This document shows, piece by piece, positions 11,070-22,069 of a stretch of DNA of 64,000 nt. The position numbers were made by a program, and so were the translations under genes. The notes below the pieces were generated by a model. That model was not told the origin of the DNA. It was given only the letters and a program-made list of their open reading frames with translations, and did no database searches. The stretch spans positions 4,774,001 to 4,838,000 of the forward strand of contig JANEZZ010003061.1 of NCBI GenBank assembly GCA_026122225.1. The letters are read 5' to 3'. Position 1 is the stretch's first letter; each line of letters opens with the position of its first letter. This DNA is from Heloderma charlesbogerti (taxonomy: Eukaryota > Chordata > Lepidosauria > Squamata > Helodermatidae).

Positions 11070-11460
11070 TAACAGCTGCCCTGCTATGGCTGGATCAGGC
11101 ACAACATTAGGTTAAACTAAGGGGGAATCCATAAGCAAGTCAATAAATAGTTAACAGCCAAAGGCACAGTTTTACCAGGTAAGAGGGAGAATTCCAGAAG
11201 AGAAGTTCAAAGAACAGCCAAGGTCAAAACACAGATAAGCAGTCTTGAGGTGACAATGCTCTCGGGAGCTAGGTGGGCACCCAGCCTCTGCCTCAGAGGC
11301 AGAACTGCCCTCCTTCTGTGGGGAGGGAGCCATGGTCATCTCCCCTGAGGGACCAGGCTCCCCCAGGTCTCCTAGCATGGGGGGATCCTTAATATTGGCT
11401 GTCTCTGGAACTCTAGCTCCTCCTCAGAGGAAGATTCCTCCAGTGAGGGCATGACAGCAG
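11070..11460 (-). mobile_element. LTR-like fragment (weak)
   Basis: Read on the minus strand, the segment starts with TGTCATGCCCTCACTGGAGG near 11453 and soon has a GA-rich SSSEEE-type stretch, as does the LTR at 50116 on the plus strand. I could not find a matching end or a TSD. It may be a degraded LTR of the same broad retrotransposon group as those at 14452 and 50116. Confidence 0.3.
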
Positions 11461-11734
11461 CAGGTTCTGAGGGGGGCACATTTAAATCAGGGAAATGGTG
11501 TGGGGGAAACGGTGCTGAGGCCCCAGTCCAAATCCCCTCTCCACAGTTAATTCTGAGCAAAGACACGGGAGATACAATCACACAGGTCTTCCACATCATG
11601 CCTAGTCTTACCCTAGATATTGTCTTTTAAACACAGGAGACATGTGCTTAAGAGCTGTGCGGTATGTTAAGGTCTCCATAGGAATCAGCTTCCCTGTGTC
11701 AAGCTCTCACCCATTCATGTGTTATTATCCTGTC

Positions 11735-12060
11735 ATGCATCGGGATGTGTGAGAAATCTGTCAGATTTTTTTTAATGGATTCCCCCAATCCAGGCCACCT
11801 GGAAATGGCTACAGAGCAGGGTGTATTTTGCATTTGGAAATCTATACATTTCAGGACTTGTGATGCATTCCGCAGAACAGAAAAAATGCACCCAATTAAA
11901 CGTGCACGTGTACATTTCAAAAATGCATAAAAACAAGCTTTACTCAATGGATGGGTGTGTTAAAAAAAATGGGTACAATTTGAAAAATGTACACAACTTG
12001 CTCACATTAAAAAACCTGTACAGATATTTAAAAAACAAACATCTGAATGGAACCAACATA
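11735..12060 (+). mobile_element. AT-rich hAT-like MITE
   Basis: It starts GGGATGTGTGAGAAATCTGTC, close to the inverted right end of the hAT element at 57217-57640. The interior carries the family's repeated ATGCA and ACATTTCAAAAATGCAT motifs. The right end is unclear. Confidence 0.55.
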
Positions 12061-12194
12061 GATCAGATCTGGACTTGGGAAAAAGAAGAACACAAGAGAA
12101 TTGGACTGGGCAGCCACCTATTCCCATTCGTGCACCACCATATTGTGAATATTCCCACCACTGATTTGTGTTCATATAGTAAGAGGTCATTCAT

Positions 12195-12440
12195 TTTTTA
12201 TTTTTTTATTACATTTATATCCCGCCTTTTTTCCTCCTTAAGGAATCCAAGGTGGTGTACATAATCCTCCTCCTTTCCATTTTATCCTCACAACAACAAC
12301 CCTGTGAGGTAGGGTGGGCTGAGAGTCTGGGACTGGCCCAAAGTCACCCAGTGAGGTTCCATGGCTGAGTGGGGACTAGAACCCGGATCTCCCAAATCCC
12401 AGTACAACACTCTAGCCACTACACTACACTGGCTGTCATG
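12195..12440 (-). mobile_element. MIR-like (CORE-type) tRNA SINE with L2-like tail
   Basis: On the minus strand the order is a tRNA-related head (AGTGTAGTGTAGTGGCTAGA), a core with 'gggttctagtccccactcag' in the B-box region, a 'ctgggtgactttgggccag' segment, and a tail (GGAATTCC-like, then GGCGGGATATAAATGTAA) like an L2 3' end. This is the usual MIR layout. A second, shorter copy is at 51205-51390. Confidence 0.75.
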
Positions 12441-12503
12441 TTATAATGGGGTGTGGAAAACTTGCTGTGGGAATTGCTGATCCCTAGAGTAGGTCTATAT
12501 TAG

Positions 12504-12507
<4 letters not shown>

Positions 12508-12535
<28 letters not shown>

Positions 12536-12660
12536 CATTCATTCATTCATTCATTTCATTTCTATACCGCCCAATAGCCAAAGCTCTCTGGGCGGTTCAC
12601 AAAAATTAAAACCAAACAACACACAATAAAACAATTTAAAATATATAGAACATTAATTTT
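12508..12660 (-). mobile_element. L2-type LINE 3' end with ATTT/ATTC microsatellite
   Basis: The segment holds TATACCGCCCAATAGCCAAA and CTCTCTGGGCGGTTCAC, the inverted form of the LINE 3' ends at 26230 and 54310. Its tail is the tetranucleotide run ATTT/ATTC at 12508-12555. It is strongly 5' truncated. Confidence 0.8.
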
Positions 12661-12959
12661 AAGAAATTTGTTTCAGTTGTTTATAATCTGAATTTACCCC
12701 ATTCTCACCTCCTGAACCTGAATGCAAGTGCTGTAATATAAGTTTATGTTGTTGCCACCTAGCAGTAAAAAGGCAAAAGTGTTTATTTTAGAAAAGTTGG
12801 AACTGAGCATGCTCCAGGCCTGTGCTTTTGGGTATGGTTCCAAGAAGGATGCCAAACTGTGTGAAGAAATAAACCAGTTATTGTTTCACCTTAGTGGTGA
12901 AGGCTACCTATGTCACAAGCACAATCTACAGTCAAAGCTAATACTTTCTTACGTTGTGC

Positions 12960-13254
12960 TGCTATTCACAGGGGGAAATGCATTAAAAATACATACATTA
13001 GGAAAAAAAGACATGAAAATGCATACATTTTAAAAAGTGTGTGCAAACACACTTAAGTCAATGGGAGAAGATGGCATACTTTTGAATGCGTTCTCATGTA
13101 CACAACCAAAGTTTATGTACTTAGATTTTCACATGAAATAAAAAAAGCTTGGAATCTGATGGAGACATGAGTCAGACTGAGCTTTGAGGTGGAACTTGGA
13201 GAACTTTGACAGCTCAGGTTCTGCTGATTTTCACATCCCTGCCCTACAATGACC
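12960..13254 (+). mobile_element. AT-rich hAT-like MITE, right part
   Basis: This shares TGGGAGAA, AATCTGATGGAGACATGAG and GAGCTTTGAGGTGGAA with the copy at 7131-7545. It ends in GATTTTCACATCCCTG, the expected CATCCCT-type terminus. The left end is not defined. Confidence 0.55.
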
Positions 13255-13431
13255 ATTGCGTATTGTCCAAACAAAACCCTCTCTTCCATCAAAATAAATG
13301 GCACTTCAAAGCACTTTATTTTCGAGTGGATTGTGCCCATTCATCATTTATACAAAACAATTTTACCCCACCACTACCACAGCTCAAGGTGGCCCACGAC
13401 AGATTTAAAATTAATAATACAAAACTGAGGT

Positions 13432-13645
13432 TGCAATCCTATTCACCCTTGTTGTTGTTGTTGTTCAGTTGTTCAGTCGTGTCCAACTCTTCGTGACCCC
13501 ATGGGACATAGCATGCCAGGCCTTCCTGTCCTCCGCTCTCTCCCGGAGTGGAGAGAGAAGATTCACCCTTACCCAGGAATAAAACGTCCCACTGAGCAAA
13601 ATGGGACTTAAGCTCTGAATAGACATGCACAGGATTGCACTGTGA
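13432..13645. mobile_element. Short MITE (GCAATCCTA...GGACTTA type) split by Bov-B
   Basis: Left end TTGCAATCCTATTCACCCTT and right end ATGCACAGGATTGCACTG are inverted. The middle (CCACTGAGCAAAATGGGACTTA) matches a pattern seen at 30275 and 53308. A 110-base truncated Bov-B has inserted at 13451 with a 10-bp duplication of MITE sequence. Confidence 0.6.
13451..13560 (-). mobile_element. Severely truncated Bov-B LINE 3' end, 10-bp TSD
   Basis: GTTGTTGTTGTTGTTCAGTT followed by GTCGTGTCCAACTCTTCGTG is the reverse of the 3' end of the Bov-B at 23.7 kb. Direct repeats ATTCACCCTT at 13441-13450 and 13561-13570 flank it. The 5' truncation is typical of target-primed reverse transcription. Confidence 0.9.
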
Positions 13646-13649
13646 GTCA

Positions 13650-14180
13650 ATTAAAAATCCATCAATCAAAACAGGAGATGTAAAATCATTTTAAATTGCA
13701 ATTGAATTATATAAATGTCATTAACTGTGAAAGGTGCAATATTTTTCCTTCACCAGATCAATGCTGATTAACAATGCACTCTGGGCACGCTGTTATTTTA
13801 TGCATCATTTAAATATGTGATAATGAATCGTGTTTCCAACTCAGTTAAAAATGGAAAATAAAGCAATAATTATACCCTTTCAGCTACAATTACAGAAATT
13901 TATGGAAATGTTTTCTATGTATCCTGTTACTTCTATTGCTCAAAAAAGCAAGTTTATTTGACTGGGGGCAATGGGGGATTTTGACATAGATGACGGGCAC
14001 AGGTAGGGCTGTCCAAACTATCAGAACACCACTGGTGTCGTTTCTTTTATAAGAGTTTTCCGACTTCTATATCATGCTTTGTTGATACGATTTTTCATAT
14101 CCTTTTTAGAAAGCACAAGGCTGACTTACACAGTACAGTTGCATTGCTTACATGAAAGATATGTGATAAGAACATAAACA
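13650..14180. other. No recognised feature
   Basis: AT-rich unique-looking DNA without a supported gene or repeat. Confidence 0.4.
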
Positions 14181-14184
14181 TACT

Positions 14185-14340
14185 AAAGCAGAGGTGTTGA
14201 ACCTCTTTCAGCCTGAGGGCCAAGTTCAATTTCAATAAGCTCTCGGGGGAGGTATTCAAGCAGTGAGCAGGGCTGAAGGCAAAAGGGGCAGGGCCAAAAT
14301 GCCAGCATATTTTAACCTAGAGATCTTACTGCCAGTAACT
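14185..14340 (+). mobile_element. hAT-like MITE fragment
   Basis: AGAGGTGTTGAACCTCTTTC and the 'ggccaagttcaatttc' segment resemble the left part and inverted right part of the element at 8695-9425. 'gggcagggccaaaatgcc' also resembles that copy. Ends are uncertain. Confidence 0.4.
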
Positions 14341-14451
14341 AAGCCTTAGGATAGACATGCCAACCTTTTAGAGTGGGGGAAAAAAACCTGTACAAAAGCC
14401 AGGAAAGCACAAACGACTGGTAGTCAAGGGAAAGGGGACAGGGGAAGAGAC

Positions 14452-15038
14452 TGTCAGGGATGAGTCTAAGTGCCTTGAGATGTATGACAGCTCCAATTGC
14501 CGTTGGAGCGGCAGCTAGATCAGAGGCCGGGGGAGGGACCCTCCCTAGTGAGCCAAAACACTGGAAGACTGTCTTCCCAAGACCTTGACCAACAGATGGG
14601 CCAGACTGAGTCTCTCCCCCTCCCTCCACCGAAAGAACTCAAGTTTCTGAGGAAGAGGGGCATGACTTGAGAGATGCTAGGGGACGACGCAAAGCAAAGC
14701 GGGAAAAGTTAGGGGCAAGGCTGAGACGTTCCGCCCAGATAGCTACTCTTGGAAGCCAATGTGGGAGGGAGCCACCCTAAGGGAGGGGCTTCACTGCAAA
14801 GCTAGCTTGGCCGGGAGGTTCATACCCCAAACTGCCACCAACTTTCTCTCCCTCTGATTCCTCTCCTCTGCTTAGAGATTGTTGATTAGTTGTTTGGAGC
14901 TTGGGGGCAGCCTGAGAGTTTTCCTTGAATCTGCATTTGTAGAAAGACTAGGATATAGCAAAATAAAGTCATATTAGCCTGAAACTTTGTCTCCTTGTGA
15001 TGTAGATTGAGAAGGGAAAGGACGATCCAACTCTGACA
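14452..15038 (+). mobile_element. Solo LTR with 5-bp TSD
   Basis: The 587-bp unit begins TGTCAGGGATG and ends CTCTGACA, so it has TG...CA ends with a TGTCA/TGACA inverted pair. The flanking pentamer GAGAC occurs at 14447-14451 and 15039-15043. An AATAAA lies near 14961, about 75 bases before the end, followed by a T/G-rich stretch. No coding sequence or second LTR is near, so it is a recombination-derived solo LTR. A 5-bp duplication fits Ty3/Gypsy-type or some retrovirus-like elements; I cannot separate these from the LTR alone. Confidence 0.85.
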
Positions 15039-15043
15039 GAGAC

Positions 15044-16820
15044 ATGGCCCTGTGGAGATCTCCAGAGGGCCAGATTAGGACCCCAGGAGGGCCTTTCAGA
15101 TAATAAAATATAAAATCGGCCATACTCCTGGCTTGCCCATCCATTTCTTCCCTTGCCTCTATTTGTATTAATTGCTTATATAACATAGATAAGGAATGCT
15201 GAAGAAAACAGACAATATTGTATTGTTCTTATCTTAAGTACATTTTGCTAGTGGTCTTTCCTCCTATTTAAATGTCTTATTTCCCACTTCCAACACCTTC
15301 TGAACAGTGTGGGGCTGGTAATTTCATAGCTCACTCATGTCACCTGGCTCTTTAGCTCGCTGAGCTTCAAAATGGCCTCCACACACTTCAGTCCCATAGA
15401 CACGATAGCCTGTTGCAGCCACTCTAGGTGACCCATTTTGCCACCTTCCAGGTCCTCTCAGCATGGTCCCTTTCCCTCGAATCCCAGTGATATGCTGCTC
15501 ACACAACCATATTTCCAACTAGGCCTTGGGCCCTTGCCCTTCCACTGAAATCTAGTCAGATAGCTGGCCCCCATCTGTGGAATTCCTTTCCTCTGAGGAC
15601 TTGGCAAAGTAATCTTCTGGAAGGATGGTTAGAACTCATTTTACATTGCTTTTAGCAGCCATTTAATACAGCACAGAGTGGTTTCTATTGGGTATTTTAT
15701 CCTCTAAGTGTAATTTGGTTTAATGTTTTCTTTCTCCCCTCCTTCATCTCCAAAGGCCTCAGGAGAGAAAGGGTTAAAGAAGTGAATCAATACAGTACTG
15801 ATTATTCACTAGAGTGCCTTATATCTAAATTCCAAAGGGGTTGCCATGCTGAACTGTTTCAGCTAAAGCAGCAAAGAAGGTTGTGGCACTTAAACATAGA
15901 CTTGGTGTGGTATAAACTTTTATTTACAAGGGTAGCAATAGGTCTGTGACATTTCTATGCAGACCCACCCACACAAGGTAAGAACAGTGAACCATTCACA
16001 ACACCAGTCACTACTACAATATTATGTATCTAGCTATCCTACTTTAATTAACCACCTGTAATAGGAAAGAAACCTCAGAGCATATGCTTTCATTTTCTAT
16101 AGAAGGGATGTGGAAGTTGTAGATCTGATGCCCTCAAGTCTAAGATTGTGCACAAATGAAACTAACTGTATGCAGGTTGTGCTAAAATAATAATAATGAG
16201 AAGAAATCTGTTTTTTGGACGTGGGGAGTGTCCTAGTTTTGTATTATGAATGGTATGCATTTATGTGTCTATGTGAGGGGACATCATGAAAGAAAAGTAT
16301 AATGGGACACTCTAGCCACTAGAGTCTTATAGAATCAGGCCTTGTATTTTAGCTATGAAATCTTGACTCTGATTAATTCAGTCATGGTGCTGAATGGTAT
16401 CAACTGAACCAGGATTTCATCCATACAGTCATGCCTACCACTTACATTCATTTGAAGGTACATTACTACCACCTTGAACAGTAATTTGGATAACCCATCA
16501 GTCTGATAAAACCTCATTTGCTATGTTAGGGATTTATTACGTATCCTGGGAACAAAACAAATTCAAAAACAGTTAGGGAATGTGTTTACTTTAACCTTGC
16601 CATTGCCATCATTTCCACTAAAAGAGGATACAAAAGACTCATAACAAATTATTCTAAAAAATCAACTCGAAAAGTACAGATGGGGCAATGACTCCTATCT
16701 GGGACATTTGCATAGTTTAATGGCCCAGCTTTGGTGGCTATTTTTGCTGTTAACTTCTGTGCTGGATGGCGCATGGTTTTTGCCCTTTAGGTGACGTCTT
16801 TGATGTATACTTTTACAAAT
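15044..16820. other. No recognised gene
   Basis: This 1.8 kb has no reading frame with family resemblance. A segment at 15870-15960 ('gtggcacttaaacatagac' and 'ttttatttacaagg') may be the end of an old DNA transposon. Otherwise it looks like unique AT-rich DNA. Confidence 0.4.
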
Positions 16821-16824
16821 CTTA

Positions 16825-16958
16825 TGAATATTAACGAAATTTTAATGAATTTTTAATGAATATTGTTTATTGTATTGACTATTTGTTATTTCTTTGTAAA
16901 AAAAACCTACAGGGCTTCTTTTGGTTGTGTGGAGCGATACATAAATGTAATATACTAA
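16825..16958 (+). mobile_element. L2-like LINE 3' end
   Basis: The phrase 'gtggagcgatacataaatgt' is the ending style of L2-type LINEs in the window (a GGCGGTATAAATA-like terminus). The Harbinger-like MITE at 16959 is inserted in or next to its tail. Confidence 0.45.
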
Positions 16959-17394
16959 GGGCGCAATCCTAACTAGATAGGTGGCTGTCTCTGACCTCAG
17001 AGGTGACCGCCTATCCAAAGCAAGGCAGGAGAGGCACAGGGGGATCATTCCCTCCTTGCCTCTCCTGCCTTGCTATTTTTTGCTAGGCGGCTGTTTTCAG
17101 CTGTCTAGCAGAGGGGGGGGGGCGCAACCAGGAGAGGAAGATGCCGTACAACGCATTGGATAAGTTGTACGCGCAGCTCCGCTCTCCCCACCCCAGAACA
17201 CCCCCCAGCCTGGCCTCTTTTCAGTTGCTCTGCACTCCTCTTCCGAGCACGGAGGATGGGGCTTCTCCACACTGCCTCCAAGGCAGCATGGACAGTGAGG
17301 GCAGTGGGTTTTCCAGGAACCGACCTCAGAGCGCGGAAAATGAGCATATCCTGTGGCCCTCTAGACAGTGTCTAGCGGCCATAGGATTGCTTTC
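16959..17394. mobile_element. Harbinger-like MITE, long form, TAA TSD
   Basis: It begins GGGCGCAATCCTA and ends GGCCATAGGATTGCTTTC, imperfect terminal inverted repeats. TAA occurs immediately on both sides (16956-16958 and 17395-17397). The 436-bp body is GC-rich and includes inverted copies of 'gcaaggcaggagaggca'. A related copy is at 32280-32656. PIF/Harbinger elements make TWA duplications and often start with GG, which is the basis for the class. Confidence 0.65.
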
Positions 17395-17416
17395 TAAACT
17401 AGCTAACTAAGGCTAA

Positions 17417-17535
17417 GGGTACAATCTATGCATGTCTAGACAGAAGAAAAGTCATACAACTCCCCAGCAGTGCTGGCTGTGGAATGCTGAGAGTTATCGG
17501 ATTTTTTCTGTCTAAACATGCATAGGATTGCACCC
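17417..17535. mobile_element. Harbinger-like MITE, short form, TAA TSD
   Basis: This 119-bp foldback starts GGGTACAATCTATGCATG and ends CATGCATAGGATTGCACCC, with TAA on each side (17414-17416, 17536-17538). The arms contain 'catacaactccccagcag' and its inverted partner. Related copies are at 34595, 56182 and 62226. Confidence 0.75.
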
Positions 17536-17919
17536 TAAACTACCTTACTGATGCAGGACTTCAACTTCAAAAAAATCCTGACCTACAGAATCAGAAGAAT
17601 GCCCAGTTCATGTGGTCCATGATTCAAGGATTTAAAGCTGGAGGAGGAGGAATGGAAGAAAAGGGAAGGGATTTGTGGCACAGCATTACATTTCAGTCAG
17701 GTCCAGTTCAAAAGTGTGCAAATCAATAGAGGCTTTCCTCATTGCTCTGAAATGGCTTTAGACTGCAAACGTTAAAAAATAAATTTGTTACTAAACAGCA
17801 ACTGTATTCAACATCCTCACCAGAGGAAGATACCTTAAATTCCTACCTTTATCACACAAAAGCATTTTGAACCACCATTTAGTAAACCACATCTGGCATA
17901 AAATCAAGAGTGGCCGGTA

Positions 17920-18200
17920 GCTCCAATTTCGGTGGGATGGCGATTCTATTCTAGGTTGTAGTTACAACCAGCCAGAAGTCTAAAGAACTATCCAAGGTGC
18001 TGAACCCTATCCCCCAAATGGGCCCAGCACCTTGGACAGCTCCTTTAGGCTTCTGGCTGGTCGTAACTAAGTTTATCAGAACTCTGTTTCTTTTTTAAAA
18101 TAGTGATTATTTTAATATGATTTTTATTATTTTCTCCTATCTGCTGTTCACCACTCTGAAATTTTGGATGTGGAGTGGTATACAAATATTGTGAATAAAA

Positions 18201-18231
<31 letters not shown>

Positions 18232-18285
18232 CCAACCAACCAACCAACCCAGAATGGAATCCCCCCCCCCCGGAAATTGGAGCCA
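17920..18285. mobile_element. Foldback MITE interrupted by LINE 3' end
   Basis: The left arm (GCTCCAATTTCGGTGGGATG ... CAACCAGCCAGAAG ... CTATCCAAGGTGCTG) is inverted in the right arm (CAGCACCTTGGACAGCTCC ... CTTCTGGCTGGTCG ... CCGGAAATTGGAGCC). The right arm is interrupted at about 18068-18245 by a LINE 3' end with TAAA and CCAA repeats. A related foldback is at 55435-55600. Confidence 0.65.
18068..18245 (+). mobile_element. L2-like LINE 3' end with (TAAA)n(CCAA)n tail
   Basis: 'ctgttcaccactctgaaat' and 'gagtggtatacaaatattgt' followed by AAATAAATAAATA repeats is an L2-type 3' end. The tail grades into CCAACCAACC repeats to about 18248. It is nested in the right arm of the foldback element. 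Confidence 0.65.
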
Positions 18286-18729
18286 CCAACCTCCCCTGCA
18301 TAAAATTACATTGAGCATATCTAGGGAAATGTTATAATCACTCCTGTAGGTAACAGAACAGCATAATAGCCTATTGTTTCCAATCCACATCACACACATC
18401 ATCTCAACAAGGCTTACAATACCTCTGCCATGCCCTATATAATTGCTGATGTGGGAGGTTGCCCAGTTCCAACCTAGTGAGTTCAGGGCTTCAGTGAGAT
18501 TTGAATTGGGGACTTCCCAGTTCATGCTCTTGGCTGTGACATGACATGACACCAGCTCTGTTCCAGGTACTGTTTCGCTTCTTGCTAGGCCTCATTCATT
18601 AATTCCCCTCAGAACTGTTGTGGTCTGGCATGCCGTGCCACCAGGCCAAACGGCTGTCCTGACAGACTCTAAGCTCTTTACCAAACAAAACTACCCTTGT
18701 TACATTAGTAAACATTTCTGCTTGCATGC

Positions 18730-19005
18730 AGAAACGCTTACATGCAGAGAGTGGTGGCCCCCACTCTGTGGAACTCCCTCCCTAGGGAACTCTGCCATGC
18801 CCCCTCTTTAATGAGCTTCCGCCATGCATTAAAAACATGGTTGTTCAGGCAGGCATTTGGGGTGGGCTAGGGTAATTTTAGAAATGTGATGTTTTTAATG
18901 TTGAATTTTATTGTATAAACTGTTTTTATTGTTGTACATCGCCCAGAGTGGCTGGGTGACTGGCCAGATGGGCAATTAATAAATTAAATACATAAATAAA
19001 TAAAT
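18730..19005 (+). mobile_element. L2-type LINE 3' fragment
   Basis: The segment has the usual order: C-terminal coding remnant ('ctctgtggaactccctccct' and 'aacatggttgttcaggcagg'), a short 3' UTR, then 'cgcccagagtggctgggtg' and an AATAAATTAAATACATAAATAAATAAA-type tail. It is 5' truncated and non-coding. Confidence 0.75.
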
Positions 19006-19590
19006 GCACCACCAACTCGGTATCAGCATGTCCTCCACCCAACCTCAACAGCATCAGAAATGTTCTAGAGGGGCCAGCCTCTGCATTGGCAAAATAATGT
19101 TTTTATGTATCATGCCCGATCTGTTCAGCCATTAAAGATTAAGGGTTTAATCATTTAACTTATTGTCTCTGCTACTCTGACACAGCCTTGTCAATTACAG
19201 AGGGAGACATCTTCCCAGTTGGCAATTATGAATTAGGGGGGTCAAAGAAAACCATTCCTCATCGCCCATCTTTATCTCTTAGAACCAGAGGCTTTATCTT
19301 CATGTACGAAAACACTGCTTCCCCCATAGCCTGCTGCAACAAAAAAAGGATATAAAATACCCTAACACTTTTATTTTCTACAAATTGAATTCATTATTCT
19401 ATGGTAATTTTTCTCAGAACAAAGCAGACAAATGCAAATGAATAGAACAGTCAGTGTGGAATGGCTGAGATGTAAAGAAATGTTTTACATATTCCTAAAG
19501 CAACTGTTCTGAAAATGCGTTTATTAATCTGTGATGGGACACAAATCCAAGATAACATCATTACAGCTTGGCAGTGGAATTAGTGAAAAG
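19006..19590. other. No recognised feature
   Basis: No supported gene or repeat; AT-rich DNA leading to the Bov-B insertion site. Confidence 0.4.
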
Positions 19591-19672
19591 TAGTTTGGGC
19601 TCCCCTGCATGGATCACTGCCTTGTTGTGGAGAAGGGGCTTGCGTAACTCATAAGCAGTGAAGCCATAAGCT

Positions 19673-20512
19673 ATGCCGTGCAGGACCACCCAAGACGGAC
19701 AGGTCATGGTGGAGAGTTCTGACAAAATGTGGTCCGCTGGAGAAGGAAATGGCAACCCACTCCAGTATTCTTGCCAAGAAAATCCCATGGAACATATCAC
19801 AAGGCTAAAAGATATGATGCCGGAAGATGAGCCCCTCAGGTCAGAAGGTGTCCAATATACTACTGGGGAAGAGCAGAGGGAATTTCCAAATAGCACCAGA
19901 AAAAGTGAAGTGGCTGGGCCAAAGCCAAAAGGACACTCAGCTGTGGATGTGTCTGGTGGTGAAAAGAAAGTCCAATGGTGTAAAGAACAATATTGTTTAA
20001 GAACCTGGAATGTAAGATCAATGAATCAAGGTAAGCTGGAGGTGGTCAAACGTGAGATGGCAAGATTGAACATCAACATCTTGGGAATCAGCGAACTAAA
20101 ATGGACAAGCATGGGCGAATTTAATTCAGGTGACCATTATATCTACTACTGTGGGCAAGAATCCCTTCGAAGAAATGGAGTAGCACTCATAGTCAACAAA
20201 AGGGTGGGAAAAGCAGTATTGGGGTACAATTTCAAAAACGATAGAATGATCTCAGTACGAATCCAAGGCAAACCATTCAACATCACAGTAATTCAAGTCT
20301 ATGCCCCAACCACTGATGCCGAAGAAGCTGAGGTTGATCGGTTCTATGAAGACCTACAACACCTTCTAGAACTAACACCAAAAAAAGATGTCCTCTTCAT
20401 CATAGGGGATTGGAATGCTAAAGTAGGAAGTCAAGAAATCACCGGGATAACAGGCAAGCATGGCCTTGGTGTACAAAATGAAGCAGGACAAAGGCTAATA
20501 GAGTTTTGCTAA
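19673..20512 (+). pseudogene. Bov-B endonuclease domain
   Basis: The 279-residue frame contains the APE-type endonuclease of an RTE LINE: LRTWNVRSMNQGKLEVV, the ISELKW strand with the catalytic Glu, YYCGQES, VIQVYAPTTDAEEAEVD (the QxYAPT signature), and FIIGDWNAKVG (GDWN strand). The frame stops at 20510 (TAA after FC); the following text, to about 20640, still reads as the YTWTSPDGQYRNQIDY end of the domain, so the stop is a decay event. The start at 19673 includes leader sequence and is uncertain. Confidence 0.85.
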
Positions 20513-20744
20513 GAGAACATGCCGATCATAGCAAACACTCTTGTCCAACAGCACAAGAGGCGACTCTACACATGGACATCACCAGATGGTCAATATCGAA
20601 ATCAGATTGATTATGTACTTTGCAGCCAAAGATGGAGAAGCTCTATACAGTAAGTAAAAAAAAGACCTGGAGCTGACTGTGGCTCAGATTATGAGCTTCT
20701 TGTTGCAAAATTTCAGCTTAAATTGAAGAACATAGGGAAAACCA

Positions 20745-21707
20745 AGGGATGTAGGAAAGTCACGCACCTGTTAGCGGATTATGTTGATGGAGGGGGTTCT
20801 GTCCCTCCCCCGGAATCATTGCCGGGGGGGAGGCGCTGCGTTCCTCCCCCCCCCGGAATCCTCCGAGGCCGGCTGTGCTCTGCGGCAGCTCCGCCGAGCA
20901 GCCAGCCAGGCCCAGCCAGGCCAGAGCTGTCCGCAGCCAGATTTCCGGCCGCAGAGCGCTCTGGGTAAAACAAAAACAAAAAAACCATGTAGGCAAAAGG
21001 CGGTGGCTATGGCCGCCACCATTTGCGTTCTTTATTTTTGCCCTCTTAATCTACGTAAATATTTACATAGACTATGACGGCGAAAATCAAGGGGAATGCA
21101 AATAGCATAGCGGGTGCTATTTGCGTCCCTTTTTGTTTCCCATTTAGCCTCGTAAATTTCGTAGCTAAAACGGGGAATTAAAAAGGGACGCAAATAGCGC
21201 CCACTACGCTATTTGTGTTCCCCTTGATTTTCGCCATCATAGTCTACGTAAATATTTACGTAGATTAAGAGGGCAAAAATAAGGAACGCAAATGGCCGCG
21301 GCCGTAGCCACCGCCATTTGCGTACGTGTTTTTTTTTTTAACCCACCCAGCCATGATAGGCTATGTAAAGATTTATGTAGCCTATCGCATTGTGTTTTTT
21401 TTTAAAAAAAACCTAGTCATGATAGGTTACATAAATCTTTACGTAGCCTATCACGTCTTTCTTTTTCTTTCTTTCTTTCTTTTTTTTTTACCAGAGTGGA
21501 AATGGCGGCGGCGGCTGCTGGTCAGAAGACCGGCCGCCACCGCAGCCGCCACCACCCGGAAGATCCGCCCCAGGTGATTCTCGTCCCGGGAGGGATCCGC
21601 AGGGGGCCGGGGGGGTGGCAGGCTATTCTGCCACAGAGTTCAGGGGGGGCGAATGCACTGGCATTCGGCCTCACCATGATCCATGGCGGAATTCTCTGCC
21701 ATCCCTA
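20745..21707 (-). mobile_element. Serial-hairpin hAT-type MITE, 963 bp, perfect 8-bp TSD
   Basis: Termini are AAGGGATGTAGGAAAG on the left and GAATTCTCTGCCATCCCTA on the right; GGAAAACC is duplicated at 20737-20744 and 21708-21715. The interior holds about nine palindromes, including GATAGGYTACRT stems at 21350-21460, TAGTCTACGTA stems near 21050 and 21240, and CGCAAATGGC or CGCAAATAGC stems at 21000-21320. The set is roughly symmetrical about 21150, making a larger palindrome. It interrupts Bov-B between endonuclease and reverse transcriptase. No transposase is encoded. An 8-bp duplication and TAGGGATG termini indicate hAT. Confidence 0.88.
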
Positions 21708-22069
21708 GGAAAACCACTAAACCAGTCAGGTATGACCTAAATCATATCCCTTATGAATATACAGTGGAGGTGACGAATAGATTTAAGGGATTAGACCTGA
21801 TAGACAGAGTGCCTGAGGAACTATAGACGGAGGTCCGTAACACTGTTCAGGAGGCAGCAACTAAATCCATCCCAAAGAAAAAGAAATGCGAGAAAGCAAA
21901 GTGGCTGTCTGATGAGGCTTTACAAGTAGCTGAGAAAAGAAGGGAAGCGAAAAGCAAGGGAGAAAGGGGAAGATATACCCAACTGAATGCAGATTTCCAG
22001 AGAATAGCAAGGAGAGACAAGAAGGCCTCCTTAAATGAACAATGCAAAGAAATCAAGGAAAACAACAGA

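Noticed and set aside
11070..11640. Complete inverted LTR retrotransposon
   Set aside because: Only one weak TGTCA-like edge was seen, with no partner, duplication or coding sequence.
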